A DNA stretch of 64,000 nucleotides from Anaerolinea sp. (GCA_020725865.1 DYEC01000004.1:186001-250000), one strand, 5' to 3'. Counted from the stretch's first letter, positions 35,817-44,737 are shown. The notes: generated from the sequence alone by a model not told the origin. Made by a program: numbers and translations.

Positions 35817-36587
35817 ATGTCCATTGAAGAGTTTATGGCAAAAGGCATGGAGCTGAAAAATGCAATTGCATTGCAAAGATTGGTGGGATTAAAGTTTTGC
35901 AAAGACCAGGATGAAATTCCACCCAAAGCCCGTCGTCCCATGCGGGATTTCAAGTATCACATGCCTATCTGTCAGGCAATTGCTCAAGCTCGCACCATAG
36001 GATTGACTCTCGGGTTGGCTATTGAAGATAATTTCTGCCTGCCTGGAGCCTCTGTCTTCGGCTTGACCAAATTTGCTTATTCCTTCTATCCGCATCATGT
36101 CAAAGACCAGGAAGCTGCCAGCAAACTGGACGCTGTGTTCAAGGAACGAGATTCTCTCATTCCTCTAGGAACTTATCAGGCTATTGTAATTTCCCCCTTT
36201 GACCGGCTTCAGATAGAACCGGATGTGATCATTGCCTATGGCGTCCCGGGGCAAGTAGGACGTATTGCAAAAGCCTTCACATGGTTTGGCGAGCTTGTCC
36301 CTGCACTCTATTTCGGAGGCTTGGGCTGTTCGGCGATTGTCCTTTCACATGTAAAACAACAGCCTGTTTTGTGCGTTCCTGCCGGCGGAGAGAAGGTCCT
36401 TGCTGGAACCAATGATTTTGAGATGTCAATTGTCTTTCCCGCAGGGCAATTAGATAAGGCCCTGGAAGGCTTCTACGCAACACAACGTATCCTGCCTTAT
36501 CCAACTGTTTGTACAACAATGATGAATGAGCCTTCCGTTCCAGAAGATTATCGCATTACATACAAAGAACTTACGAAGACAAATTGA
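35817..36587 (+). CDS. DUF169 family protein
   Basis: This 256-residue cytosolic protein matches the DUF169 pattern as I recall it: KFCKDQDEIPPKARRPM in the N-terminal part, a cysteine-containing MPICQAIAQAR segment, and toward the end CVPAGGEKVLAGTNDFEMSI. Cysteines recur (residues near 23, 56, 75 and 180), which may bind metal. The family is frequent in anaerobes and has no firm function. It has its own promoter and an AGGAGG ribosome site 10 nt before the ATG. A 466-nt noncoding stretch follows. Confidence 0.75.
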   Translation: MSIEEFMAKGMELKNAIALQRLVGLKFCKDQDEIPPKARRPMRDFKYHMPICQAIAQARTIGLTLGLAIEDNFCLPGASVFGLTKFAYSFYPHHVKDQEAASKLDAVFKERDSLIPLGTYQAIVISPFDRLQIEPDVIIAYGVPGQVGRIAKAFTWFGELVPALYFGGLGCSAIVLSHVKQQPVLCVPAGGEKVLAGTNDFEMSIVFPAGQLDKALEGFYATQRILPYPTVCTTMMNEPSVPEDYRITYKELTKTN

Positions 36588-36827
36588 TTAAGAAGTTAGA
36601 GTTTACTAAAGCCTTCCTTCCTTGTGAGTGAGGTGGCAATTTTTCTTACAGTTAGGGTTGGGGTATCAATACAAACCATACAAAAAAAGAATAAAACATA
36701 TATAAACCTTGGGCAGCAGTTGATTTGAGCAAGTTTATAAGCCATTTGTAAAGATCGTCCCTAGCTGCGTTTCTGAGCCTGCCCGAAGTTGCTTAAACCC
36801 ACCTCCAGAACGTTCATCAAGTCACTG

Positions 36828-36872
36828 GGTTGTGGAAATGTGGACAACAAACTACCATGCGTTTCCACAACC
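36828..36872. repeat. Perfect 11-bp inverted repeat with DnaA-box-like sequence
   Basis: GGTTGTGGAAA (36828-36838) is repeated in reverse as TTTCCACAACC (36862-36872), separated by 23 bp. Directly inside the left arm is TGTGGACAA (36839-36847), the complement of TTGTCCACA, a known DnaA-box variant in high-GC Gram-positives. Each arm also contains a looser CCACA-type match. It may be an operator or DnaA-binding cluster. There is no dnaA or dnaN in the window. Confidence 0.5.
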
Positions 36873-37025
36873 TCTACGATGACTCAATTGATTATGAGCT
36901 GTCCTTCCTTAAGTTCTTGCAGAAAGAAAATTATTCCTCGGTAACGTTATTTTTTGTTTAACCATTCCCCCCTCTGTAACATTTTATGAGCTCGACTACG
37001 GGCAATCCCGCTATTCAAAAACTCG

Positions 37026-37034
37026 TGCTATAAT
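37026..37034 (+). promoter_or_regulatory. Extended -10 promoter for the HNH gene
   Basis: TGCTATAAT (37026-37034) is a perfect TGn-TATAAT extended -10 element, 19 nt before the ATG at 37054. No convincing -35 box lies at the usual distance, as is normal for extended -10 promoters. The leader would be very short. Confidence 0.6.
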
Positions 37035-37053
37035 CTCGCGGGGTGTATTTGTG

Positions 37054-37554
37054 ATGAATGCCGTTCTTGTTTTGAACGCCAACTTTGAACCTATCAATGT
37101 CTGTGATGTGCGGCGCGCCATCGGGTTAATCTTGACAGAAAAAGCCTCACTGGTGCTTAACGGACGCGGAGAAATTCACACAGCCAGTGCCACTTACCCG
37201 CTGCCCTCCGTCATCCGCATCCAGAATATGATTCACCGCCCCAGAGTTCGAGTCAGACTTTCCCGCCGTGAGGTATTCCGACGTGATAATTACACCTGCC
37301 AGTATTGTGGAAAGACTTCAGGATCGCTGACGATTGACCACGTCATTCCCCGTCATCTGGGTGGTGAACACGCCTGGACGAATGTAGTTACAGCCTGTTC
37401 AGCCTGCAATCATCGAAAAGGAGGGCGTACTCTTGCAGAGGCAAATATGCACCTGCTACGTCTCCCGCAGGAGCCTCCCAGTTCCGCCTATTATGTATTT
37501 GGGCATCACCTAACCAAATACGCTGAATGGGAACCATTCCTGACCGGATGGTGA
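37054..37554 (+). CDS. HNH endonuclease domain protein
   Basis: This 166-residue protein starts with a small beta domain (VLVLNANFEPINVCDVRRA). It then carries an HNH nuclease motif: RRDNYTCQYCGK with a CxxC zinc site near residue 87, LTIDHVIPRHLGG with the catalytic DH pair, and TACSACNHRKGGRT with the second CxxC. Stand-alone genes of this size are widespread in bacterial chromosomes, and their role is unclear. ATG 37054 is preferred to the overlapping GTG at 37051. No methylase or restriction partner lies next to it. It converges on an ABC transporter gene 16 nt away. Confidence 0.88.
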   Translation: MNAVLVLNANFEPINVCDVRRAIGLILTEKASLVLNGRGEIHTASATYPLPSVIRIQNMIHRPRVRVRLSRREVFRRDNYTCQYCGKTSGSLTIDHVIPRHLGGEHAWTNVVTACSACNHRKGGRTLAEANMHLLRLPQEPPSSAYYVFGHHLTKYAEWEPFLTGW

Positions 37555-37570
37555 CTTGAAACACTTCCCC

Positions 37571-38986
37571 CTATTTAACTAACAATAAAGCCAGACGCGG
37601 CGTAATCCAGGCTTCAATTGCCGCTGCCAGCAACAACATTGGAATCACAACTCCAGCCATGATCTTTGTCCAGATTGCGATTGACTCGATCCATACTTCC
37701 CCAACGGTGCGGTCAGGTGTTGGCGTACCCATGATCACCCCCGCCCGCAGAATTGCAGCAGTGGCAAGTATCGCCGCTGGAACCTCTATCACTGCATGTG
37801 GTAATATAAATGCCAGTGTCGTGACCGCCGGTATCCCGTTCACTGTTAACAATGCCATTAGATAACCCACCGCGCCCATAGATGCCATCAGCGGTAAAAC
37901 TCCGAGGATGCTAAAGGAGAATGTACCCAGAACCATCGCCAAAATCAAAACCCGCACATTTTGCCACCAGATTGACATAACCGGTTTGACAGCAAACACG
38001 GGCCAGGCTTTCACAAGCAAACCAATTCTCTCATCCAGCTCAGCCAATGACTCCTGATCCAGCGGAATAAAAAATTGATGGATCAAATCCGCTCCCAGTA
38101 GTATTCCCACCAAAGCCAGCACAAAGGTGATCAAAATCGAAATCCGCATGCTTCGGATTGTTTTGGATATTTCAAACCGGTACCAATCTGCCAAAGAGCG
38201 CACGTCGCCCCAGAAAGATTTTTTGAAAACACGCCATATCCAACGCGCATTCAACACATCGATCTCCCGTCCAAGCAATTCTTCGCGTTGAAAGTGAGCA
38301 AGTCCTACTCGAACCAGCAAAGCAGCCATCACCATCAAGCCAAATACAGCCCACCAGAGTGTCGAATACGTTCCCCAGAACATCAATATACTCTCACCCT
38401 GTATCAACAAAGCTACAGGAATGACAATGAAACTTGCCAGGAGATTAGCAGCCCGAACAGAAGTTGCCTGACAAGAAACTACCACCGCGCCACTAACCAT
38501 AACAATTGCTTGAACAATTGTAAGCAGTACAATTAAGATCATCATTGGTGTTTCGGGCCAGGGAATATTCTGAATTCGCAAGCCGCCCAAATACACCGCC
38601 ATACCCAAAAAGCTTGAGGTGAGCGGTGGTACAGTTGAGGACAACAACTTTCCCAGATAAAGTTGCCAGTCTTGCAACGGTGTATTAAGAAGTGGCTCGA
38701 TGCTCCCGCGTTCTTTTTCACCGACAAAACTTTCCAGTGCGATTACCAGCGAAACTGAGATCGGGAAAAAACCGACAATCATCAAGAGAAATGGCACGAG
38801 ACGCTCCCCAACGATCGTCGCGCCATACTTTTGAACAAATCCCAGCATTTGCTGCGCAGTGAAGTTCATCAGGAATGGGAAGAATAATGTCAAACCAACA
38901 ACGGGGAAGATAATACGCCAATCGCGTAGCTGATCGCGTATCTCGCGCGAGGCAATAATAAAAACTGGACGCAAATTATTGAGCAA
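37571..38986 (-). CDS. ABC-2 type transporter permease
   Basis: This 471-residue membrane protein has about 9-10 helices and an N-terminal cytoplasmic segment IIASREIRDQLRDWRII, typical of NatB/ABC-2 permeases. EKERGSIEPLLNTPLQDWQL near residue 95 matches the conserved family loop. On the minus strand AGGAGG lies 6 nt before a TTG at 38986, so I start there; the upstream in-frame TTG at 39001 would place the ribosome site inside the gene. It overlaps the ATPase gene by 11 nt, so the pair forms one exporter. The substrate (ion, drug or lipid) is unknown. Confidence 0.82.
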   Translation of the reverse strand: MLNNLRPVFIIASREIRDQLRDWRIIFPVVGLTLFFPFLMNFTAQQMLGFVQKYGATIVGERLVPFLLMIVGFFPISVSLVIALESFVGEKERGSIEPLLNTPLQDWQLYLGKLLSSTVPPLTSSFLGMAVYLGGLRIQNIPWPETPMMILIVLLTIVQAIVMVSGAVVVSCQATSVRAANLLASFIVIPVALLIQGESILMFWGTYSTLWWAVFGLMVMAALLVRVGLAHFQREELLGREIDVLNARWIWRVFKKSFWGDVRSLADWYRFEISKTIRSMRISILITFVLALVGILLGADLIHQFFIPLDQESLAELDERIGLLVKAWPVFAVKPVMSIWWQNVRVLILAMVLGTFSFSILGVLPLMASMGAVGYLMALLTVNGIPAVTTLAFILPHAVIEVPAAILATAAILRAGVIMGTPTPDRTVGEVWIESIAIWTKIMAGVVIPMLLLAAAIEAWITPRLALLLVK

Positions 38987-39914
38987 GATTTCCCTCCTCA
39001 ATTACTGCCCGTCGCATAACCTCCAGATATGCCTTTTCAAGACTACGGGGTAATTCCTGAAAGGTAACCATTTCCATTCTGGCAGACAACATACGCAATA
39101 ACTCTGGGTTTGTTCCTGGCGGGTCTTGCACTCGAAACCGTAACCAATTTGCTCCGCGTTCTGTTAAAACCACACCCTCCGGCAAGTCTGCACTCCAGCC
39201 GTCTAGGGACTTTGAAAATGTTGCTTGAAACTCAGCAGGACCGAGAACATTTTGCTTAATATTTTCAAGAGTATCGCTCAGGATTATTCTCCCGCGGCGA
39301 ATAATAGCTACTTGATCGGCAAGCTCCTCTGCCTCTGATAGATTATGGGTGCAAAGCATGATGGTACGATCACCAGAACGAAGGCTGGCAATTGCATCAC
39401 GCACTGCACGAGCGCTTTCCGGATCCATCGCCGAAGTTGGTTCATCAAGAAGCAATACTGGAGGGTCATGAAGCAAAGCCCGAACCAAAGCCAGCTTTTG
39501 CCGCATACCCTTTGAGAATTCTCCAAGCCGTCTGAAACGGTCCTCGAAAAGCCCAAACCGGTGTAACAACTCTTCTGCCCGCCGGCGAATTTGCTTTAAT
39601 TCCAGGCGGTATAGCTTCCCAAAAAATTCCAAGTATTCCTGTGCATTCATGCGAGCGTATAGCCCGTGATGCTCGGTCAAAACCCCAATATTAAAACGCA
39701 CCTGTTCAGCTTCTCGCTCAACGTCATACCCTGCAACCAGTGCACGTCCGCGCGTAGGTTTCAAAACAGAGGTTAACATACGCACAGTAGTGGTCTTCCC
39801 TGCGCCATTCGGACCAAGCAATACCAACACCTGACCGGGAAAAACTTGTAAATTCACCCCATCCACAGCCAAGAAATCGTCAAACTTTTTAGTCAGATTT
39901 TCTGCACAGATCAT
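38976..39914 (-). CDS. ABC transporter ATP-binding protein
   Basis: This protein of 312 residues energises the permease encoded just downstream. Walker A is GPNGAGKTT (near residue 36), the signature is FSKGMRQKLALVRALLHDP, Walker B is VLLLDEPTSAMDP, and CTHNLSEAEELADQ carries the switch histidine. A C-terminal domain of about 100 residues follows, as in NatA/CcmA-like exporters. The frame is open further upstream, but ATG 39914 gives the normal ICAENLTKKF opening and leaves a 13-nt gap after lgt. Confidence 0.9.
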   Translation of the reverse strand: MICAENLTKKFDDFLAVDGVNLQVFPGQVLVLLGPNGAGKTTTVRMLTSVLKPTRGRALVAGYDVEREAEQVRFNIGVLTEHHGLYARMNAQEYLEFFGKLYRLELKQIRRRAEELLHRFGLFEDRFRRLGEFSKGMRQKLALVRALLHDPPVLLLDEPTSAMDPESARAVRDAIASLRSGDRTIMLCTHNLSEAEELADQVAIIRRGRIILSDTLENIKQNVLGPAEFQATFSKSLDGWSADLPEGVVLTERGANWLRFRVQDPPGTNPELLRMLSARMEMVTFQELPRSLEKAYLEVMRRAVIEEGNLAQ

Positions 39915-39927
39915 CTGATAAAACCCA

Positions 39928-40737
39928 CTATCCCTCGACCGTCCTGTTCGACTGGTCATTTTTATGCCGATAAACAAAAACGAAAGCCGAAAACAGGACA
40001 ACGCCAACCATCAGTGCCTGATTGACATTCAACCCGCCAACGAGAGAAGCATCCAGCCGCAGGAACTCAAGCGCAAAACGCCCAACGCCGTAAATCAGCA
40101 TGTATAAAAGAAATACATCACCATTTTTTAGGCGTTTTTGGTATTTATTACCGAACCACAGTAAAAAGCCCATATTTAGAAAATTCCAGATTGACTCATA
40201 AAGAAACAACGGATGATAATATGCCTGGTCAGCAAACCCTGGAAGGCGATGTCTTTCATCGATGAAAATTGCCCAGGGTAGATTTGTGGGTGCGCCATAT
40301 AATTCTTGATTGACAAAATTTCCCCAACGGCCAATGGCTTGTGCCAGTGCCAGACCCGGGGCAATGAAGTCCATCCACATCCTGAAATCCTGTCCACGCT
40401 TACGCGCATAAAGATACACGACAATCACTCCTCCCATTACCGCTCCCGGAATACCCAATCCTCCTTTCCAGATCATTAAGGCTTCTAAAGGATGCTGAAA
40501 ATAATATGCCGCTGTAATTCCCTGCGATTGTGTTGGTGTCAAAACGTGCCATAAGCGCGCGCCAACTACGCCGCCGATAACGACCCACGGTAGCATATCC
40601 CAGACATATTCGCTATGCTGACCGTGTTTCTTTGCCAGCCAGTATGTCATCCATGCGGCCGCTACAACACCCGTCATCAAGATAATTCCATAAAAATGAA
40701 GACACAACGGTCCAATTTGCAATCCCACACATTCCAT
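39928..40737 (-). CDS. lgt: Prolipoprotein diacylglyceryl transferase
   Basis: This 269-residue membrane enzyme moves diacylglycerol from phosphatidylglycerol to the cysteine of prolipoproteins. It has about seven helices. The signature is GRWGNFVNQELYG near residues 141-153, with the essential arginine and asparagine. HPLFLYESIWN and YGVGRFALEFLR follow. AAGGAA is about 8 nt before the ATG. It works before LspA (32977). A CDP-alcohol phosphatidyltransferase gene, which may help make its lipid donor, is just upstream. Confidence 0.93.
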   Translation of the reverse strand: MECVGLQIGPLCLHFYGIILMTGVVAAAWMTYWLAKKHGQHSEYVWDMLPWVVIGGVVGARLWHVLTPTQSQGITAAYYFQHPLEALMIWKGGLGIPGAVMGGVIVVYLYARKRGQDFRMWMDFIAPGLALAQAIGRWGNFVNQELYGAPTNLPWAIFIDERHRLPGFADQAYYHPLFLYESIWNFLNMGFLLWFGNKYQKRLKNGDVFLLYMLIYGVGRFALEFLRLDASLVGGLNVNQALMVGVVLFSAFVFVYRHKNDQSNRTVEG

Positions 40738-40789
40738 AATTTATTCCTTTCATTAAAACAATGGCAAGTCGCAGTGATCTTATATTCTT

Positions 40790-40817
40790 ACAATCATTTT
40801 ACTTCTGTAATGATTGT
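40790..40817. repeat. Perfect 9-bp inverted repeat over the stop of the phosphatidyltransferase gene
   Basis: ACAATCATT (40790-40798) and AATGATTGT (40809-40817) are perfect complements with a 10-nt loop. The hairpin spans the stop codon at 40799-40801. There is no T-run on either strand, so it is not a classic terminator; it may affect read-through into lgt or mRNA stability. Confidence 0.45.
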
Positions 40818-41425
40818 TGAGCATATGCTTGGCGTCGAACATAAGCAATCCGCTGAAGCGCGGTAAAATTTGCCAGCACGCCGATTATCCACACAGCTAT
40901 GGCTGGAATGTTGAACAACAAACCGGGCACCAAGACAATGTAACGTTCCAGCCGTGATAAAACCCCAATTTTTACAGAATACCCTAAACTCTCACCGCGA
41001 GCCCTGACATAGGAAACCATTACCGAACCAATCACTGCTAATGCGACACCAATGCAAGAAAACAAGTCTTGTCGTTGGTAGAAATAAAACATCACTGCAA
41101 AAAACAGGACAAACTCTGAATAGCGATCAGTCACTGAATCCACAAAAGCCCCAAATGAGCTCGATTCCCCTCGCAGGCGTGCCATACTGCCGTCCAGAAA
41201 ATCAAGCAGCCCAGAGAACAGTGTAACTACACCAGCCCAGATAAGAAACCCGCGAATAACCAGATAGGCCGCAAACAAATGACCTAGAAGCCCCAAAAAT
41301 GTTACTGTGTTTGGTCGTAATCCTAAATGATTCAAGAAACCCGCCGCCGCATCTGCATAATCTTTCAGGTAAAAACGGGCATAATCTGACAATGTTTCAG
41401 GTTTACTATTTTCAGTACTTTGCAT
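40799..41425 (-). CDS. CDP-alcohol phosphatidyltransferase
   Basis: This 208-residue integral membrane enzyme makes a phospholipid from a CDP-activated lipid and an alcohol or alcohol phosphate. The full family signature is present at about residues 65-94: LDFLDGSMAR, then eight residues, then GAFVDSVTDR, giving DGxxAR and GxxxD...D. About six helices are predicted. A near-consensus promoter lies 44-72 nt upstream. The product could be phosphatidylglycerophosphate or an inositol lipid; the sequence does not decide this. It is followed by lgt, which uses phosphatidylglycerol. Confidence 0.85.
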   Translation of the reverse strand: MQSTENSKPETLSDYARFYLKDYADAAAGFLNHLGLRPNTVTFLGLLGHLFAAYLVIRGFLIWAGVVTLFSGLLDFLDGSMARLRGESSSFGAFVDSVTDRYSEFVLFFAVMFYFYQRQDLFSCIGVALAVIGSVMVSYVRARGESLGYSVKIGVLSRLERYIVLVPGLLFNIPAIAVWIIGVLANFTALQRIAYVRRQAYAQQSLQK

Positions 41426-41468
41426 GGCTCACTCCAACGATCGATTTATTATTTCAAAGAACCGCTTT

Positions 41469-41497
41469 ATGCTATCCTACCAAAACTAAACTGTCAA
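41469..41497 (-). promoter_or_regulatory. Strong promoter for phosphatidyltransferase-lgt-ABC genes
   Basis: On the minus strand, TTGACA (41492-41497) is followed after exactly 17 bp by TAGCAT (41469-41474). The -35 is perfect and the -10 has two changes. It lies in the 135-nt gap between ftsK and the phosphatidyltransferase gene and faces the latter. Confidence 0.75.
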
Positions 41498-41560
41498 GAA
41501 GTGCCCCAAAAGAACACGCTACTATAGTCTATCATCGTCCAATGCCCAAAATATTAAGGA

Positions 41561-43777
41561 CTAATCTGTTTCTTTGCCCTCATCAGAATCCCCCTCTTCA
41601 CCTAGGTCTGCGTCATTAGGTGACCAAAGCACTTCGCGCTCGCGTCCTCCCCCTTGTGCGGGACCCACGACGCCCAATGCTTCTAATTCATCAATCAAGC
41701 GCGCGGCGCGCGGATAGCCAATCCGCAGACGGCGCTGTAAAAATGAAGCACTCGCCCGTTGTGTCTGGCGAACAAGCGCAATAGCCTGCTGCAATAGTTC
41801 GTCACTACCTTCCTCTTCATCTTGCAGATATTCTTCCCATGGTGCGGGAATATCTTGGGCAGGGGACGTGCGTTGCCAAAAACCCACCACACGCTCAATC
41901 TCATGATCGGTTACTAGGACACCTTGGGAACGTAAAGGTGTTCCCACTTCTGGGTTAAGGAAAAGCATGTCGCCACGACCCAGCAAGTCTTCAGCGCCAT
42001 TGCTATCCAATATCACACGCGAATCAACCGAAGTAGCCACATTGAAGGAAATACGCGCGGGAAAATTGGCTTTGATTAATCCAGTTACTACATCCGTGCT
42101 TGGACGTTGAGTTGCAAGCACCAGATGGATACCTGTTGCACGCGCCATCTGAGCCAAACGAATCAAACTATGTTCAGTCTGATCCGGTGCAGTCATCATT
42201 AGATCAGCCAGTTCATCAATGAGAATGACAATGCGCGGTAGCACAGGTTGTTTACGACGTTCAGCCTTACGATTGTAACCATCCAAATCCCGGGCGCGCG
42301 CCGCTTCCAGGATGCGGTAACGATTATCCATTTCGGCCAACGCCCAGCGCAACACTGCCAGCATCCGTTCGGGTTCGCTCTCAACCTGCCCAAGAAGATG
42401 CGGCAACCCGTTAAACCGGGCAAGTTCAACCATTTTAGGGTCCAACATCGCCAAGCGCAATTCCTCTGGACTATTATTCATGACCAAACAAATGGTGAGT
42501 GCAGCAATGCAAACAGATTTACCCGAACCGGTTGTTCCAGCAATCAAGAGGTGTGGCATACGCGCCAGATCAGCCACAACCGGCAATCCTGAAACATCTC
42601 GTCCAAGCGCCAGCGCCAGAGGGGAGCCCAATCTTTGAAAAGATTCTGATTCTAGCAGAGGCCGCAATCTGACCACAGCGTTCTTGCGGTTTGGCACCTC
42701 AATGCCAACAAACGAATGTCCCGGTACTGGTGCTTCGATACGCAGTCGCTCGGCAGCAAGCGCACGTGCCAGATCACGTTGTAATGCAGCAATCTGAGAC
42801 ACGCGCACCTTCTGACGCACCAGCTTCCCATCCAATCCTGGTTTTTCAGTGTATCCCGGTTCCACAGCAAACTGGGTGACGACCGGTCCAACACGAAAAC
42901 CGATAACCCGCGTCGGAACACCCAATTCCAACAGAGTTTTTTCTATTAAGGCCGCCGTTGCCTGAATACTTTCCTCGTCCGGGTTGTTGTTTTGATCCTG
43001 AAGCAAAAGGTTTAATGGGGGCAATCGCTCGTCTCGTCTGGAAACCGCCCCGGAGTCAATTGCCTCACTATGAGGCACTTCTGTCAAGTTGCTTGGGGGA
43101 ACTATGTATTGCCTGGAAGTGCCAGTATCCCTTTGCTTCTCTTCAGTCATGCCACTCACAGGTTGATCACCGCGCAGTAACCACTGTTCAAATAATCTAA
43201 CACTCCATTCCCAAAAACCCAAGCCATAAAAAACCAGGAAGATCAGCACAAAAATGGTCAGGAGCGTACTCCAGGGCGGCGGCAGGACCATATCAAGCAA
43301 AGCTGCCAGTCCCCATCCGACCAAACCGCCATGCTCTCCCTGAGAAGCTTCGGTCAGGGATAAGCCGCTGCGAATCGCCAGAAAAGTGATCAAAGCAAAC
43401 CCAGCCAGCTCTAATGCCAGAATCCTGCTTAAGCGGGGACGCGAAAGTCGAGAAAAATGTTGCCGCAAAACAAAAAGACCCGTAACAGCTAATCCCAGAC
43501 TGACCAGATAACTTCCCAAACCCAGCCAGCGCCGCAGAAACCAGACCCATAAACGTATCAATGCGCCAGTGGTTAATCCGAGTAATCCCAATAATGTTAA
43601 GAAGGCGATAGCCAAAAGCGATACGCCGATAATATCTTGAGCAAAGCGGTTGAAATGCATCCACCACCCGCCTAGCTGATCCAGCCAGGCGGGCGAAGAT
43701 GATTTTTCCTCAGATTTCGGTTGTTCAGGTTTTTTTTGTGAGGACGAACCCTGCGTCCTTCTGGTAGATGAGGACAT
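41561..43777 (-). CDS. ftsK: FtsK/SpoIIIE DNA translocase
   Basis: This 738-residue septal DNA pump clears chromosomes from the division site. Four or so membrane helices occupy residues 45-190, then comes a short linker. The alpha/beta motor runs from about residue 265, with Walker A AGTTGSGKS at 413-421 and Walker B RIVILIDELADLMM. The C-terminal winged helix (RASASFLQRRLRIGYPRAAR) is the gamma domain that reads KOPS-like sites. It follows the S1-domain gene by 6 nt and is the last gene of the operon. Confidence 0.95.
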   Translation of the reverse strand: MSSSTRRTQGSSSQKKPEQPKSEEKSSSPAWLDQLGGWWMHFNRFAQDIIGVSLLAIAFLTLLGLLGLTTGALIRLWVWFLRRWLGLGSYLVSLGLAVTGLFVLRQHFSRLSRPRLSRILALELAGFALITFLAIRSGLSLTEASQGEHGGLVGWGLAALLDMVLPPPWSTLLTIFVLIFLVFYGLGFWEWSVRLFEQWLLRGDQPVSGMTEEKQRDTGTSRQYIVPPSNLTEVPHSEAIDSGAVSRRDERLPPLNLLLQDQNNNPDEESIQATAALIEKTLLELGVPTRVIGFRVGPVVTQFAVEPGYTEKPGLDGKLVRQKVRVSQIAALQRDLARALAAERLRIEAPVPGHSFVGIEVPNRKNAVVRLRPLLESESFQRLGSPLALALGRDVSGLPVVADLARMPHLLIAGTTGSGKSVCIAALTICLVMNNSPEELRLAMLDPKMVELARFNGLPHLLGQVESEPERMLAVLRWALAEMDNRYRILEAARARDLDGYNRKAERRKQPVLPRIVILIDELADLMMTAPDQTEHSLIRLAQMARATGIHLVLATQRPSTDVVTGLIKANFPARISFNVATSVDSRVILDSNGAEDLLGRGDMLFLNPEVGTPLRSQGVLVTDHEIERVVGFWQRTSPAQDIPAPWEEYLQDEEEGSDELLQQAIALVRQTQRASASFLQRRLRIGYPRAARLIDELEALGVVGPAQGGGREREVLWSPNDADLGEEGDSDEGKETD

Positions 43778-43783
43778 TCAGAA

Positions 43784-44737
43784 TTATACCTTCACTAACC
43801 CCAAACCCAATCTGCGCCGTTCACAATCAATGTGCAAAATCTGCACCTGAACCATCTGGCCAGAATACAAATACTGATCCAGGCGCTTGTTTTCGGGTAA
43901 TGATTTAATTGACGAAATATGAATCAATCCTTCAACACCCTCTTTTAATCGCGCAAAAGCACCAAAGTGCATAATGGCTGTGATTGTAGCGGGTACGATA
44001 TCCCCTGGCTGATAAATATTGCATAGGGTTTCCCAGGGATTTGGCGATAATCGTTTCAGACTAAGTGCAATGCGAGAATTTTCTTCAGAAACCTGCAAGA
44101 CCAGTGTACGAACTTTCTCGCCCAGTTGTAAAATCTCTTTGGGGTGTTGCACTCGTCCCCAGGAAAGCTCAGAAACATGGATCAAACCTTCGACCCCACC
44201 CAGGTCAACAAACACGCCAAAGTCGGTGATATTAGTTACCACACCCTCAACAACTTTTCCTGGGGACAACGTACAGAAAAGTTGTTTCCGTTTTCCTCGC
44301 CCGGCCTGCGCCGCCCGTTCCGATAACACGACGCGATCCGCACTCGGTTCACACTCAATCACTTTCAATTCCAGAGAGCGACCAATGTACCCATTAAGAA
44401 GTGCCTGACGTTCTTCATCGCTGATTGTTGTAGGAACATCAATCAGGTGAGAGACCGGAACAAAACCTTGGATCCCATTCGCCTGAACCAGCAAACCGCC
44501 GCGGTTGCATCCGTAAACTTTTAAGATAACGACATCGTCTCCTTCAAACAATCTTTCAACGTAACCCCAATCATTTGTCTCGGGGGCTTCCGGAGTTGAG
44601 TCAGTTAAGAGAAATGAATCCTTTGCTTTTGGACACGGTTGAAAAGCTTCCTCATCTGCCAGAACAGAAGCCCACCATCCCTCATCCAATTCGGGTAGTT
44701 GTTCCTGAGAAGACGCCTCAGCGCTCTTTGACAGCAT
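43784..44737 (-). CDS. S1 RNA-binding-domain protein, ribosomal protein S1-like
   Basis: This 317-residue protein is built of three S1 OB-fold repeats. The first (about residues 55-130) contains GGLLVQANGIQGFVPVSHL, the second (about 150-220) GVVTNITDFGVFVDLGGVEG, and the third (about 235-310) ATITAIMHFGAFARLKEGVEG. The first 50 residues are acidic and unstructured-looking. It is shorter than E. coli S1 and closer to the three-repeat S1 proteins of other phyla. GGAAGGA is about 6 nt before the ATG. It probably binds mRNA on the ribosome or in decay. Confidence 0.88.
   Translation of the reverse strand: MLSKSAEASSQEQLPELDEGWWASVLADEEAFQPCPKAKDSFLLTDSTPEAPETNDWGYVERLFEGDDVVILKVYGCNRGGLLVQANGIQGFVPVSHLIDVPTTISDEERQALLNGYIGRSLELKVIECEPSADRVVLSERAAQAGRGKRKQLFCTLSPGKVVEGVVTNITDFGVFVDLGGVEGLIHVSELSWGRVQHPKEILQLGEKVRTLVLQVSEENSRIALSLKRLSPNPWETLCNIYQPGDIVPATITAIMHFGAFARLKEGVEGLIHISSIKSLPENKRLDQYLYSGQMVQVQILHIDCERRRLGLGLVKV

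Larger units (their letters stand above)
36588..37053. other. 466-nt intergenic region
   Basis: No open frame here looks coding on either strand. The first third is AT-rich, with a run of A's and an ACATATATAAA stretch near 36695-36710. The middle holds a perfect 11-bp inverted repeat (separate entry). The last 30 bases hold the extended -10 promoter of the HNH gene. It marks the end of the long series of + strand genes, apart from the small HNH gene. Confidence 0.6.

Noticed and set aside
36588-37053. Replication origin (oriC)
   Set aside because: Only one good DnaA-type box is seen, dnaA and dnaN are absent, and flanking genes converge on the site instead of diverging.
39915-40007. Longer N-terminus for the ABC ATPase
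   Set aside because: The extra 31 residues overlap the lgt coding end and lack ATPase features; ATG 39914 gives the normal start of the domain.
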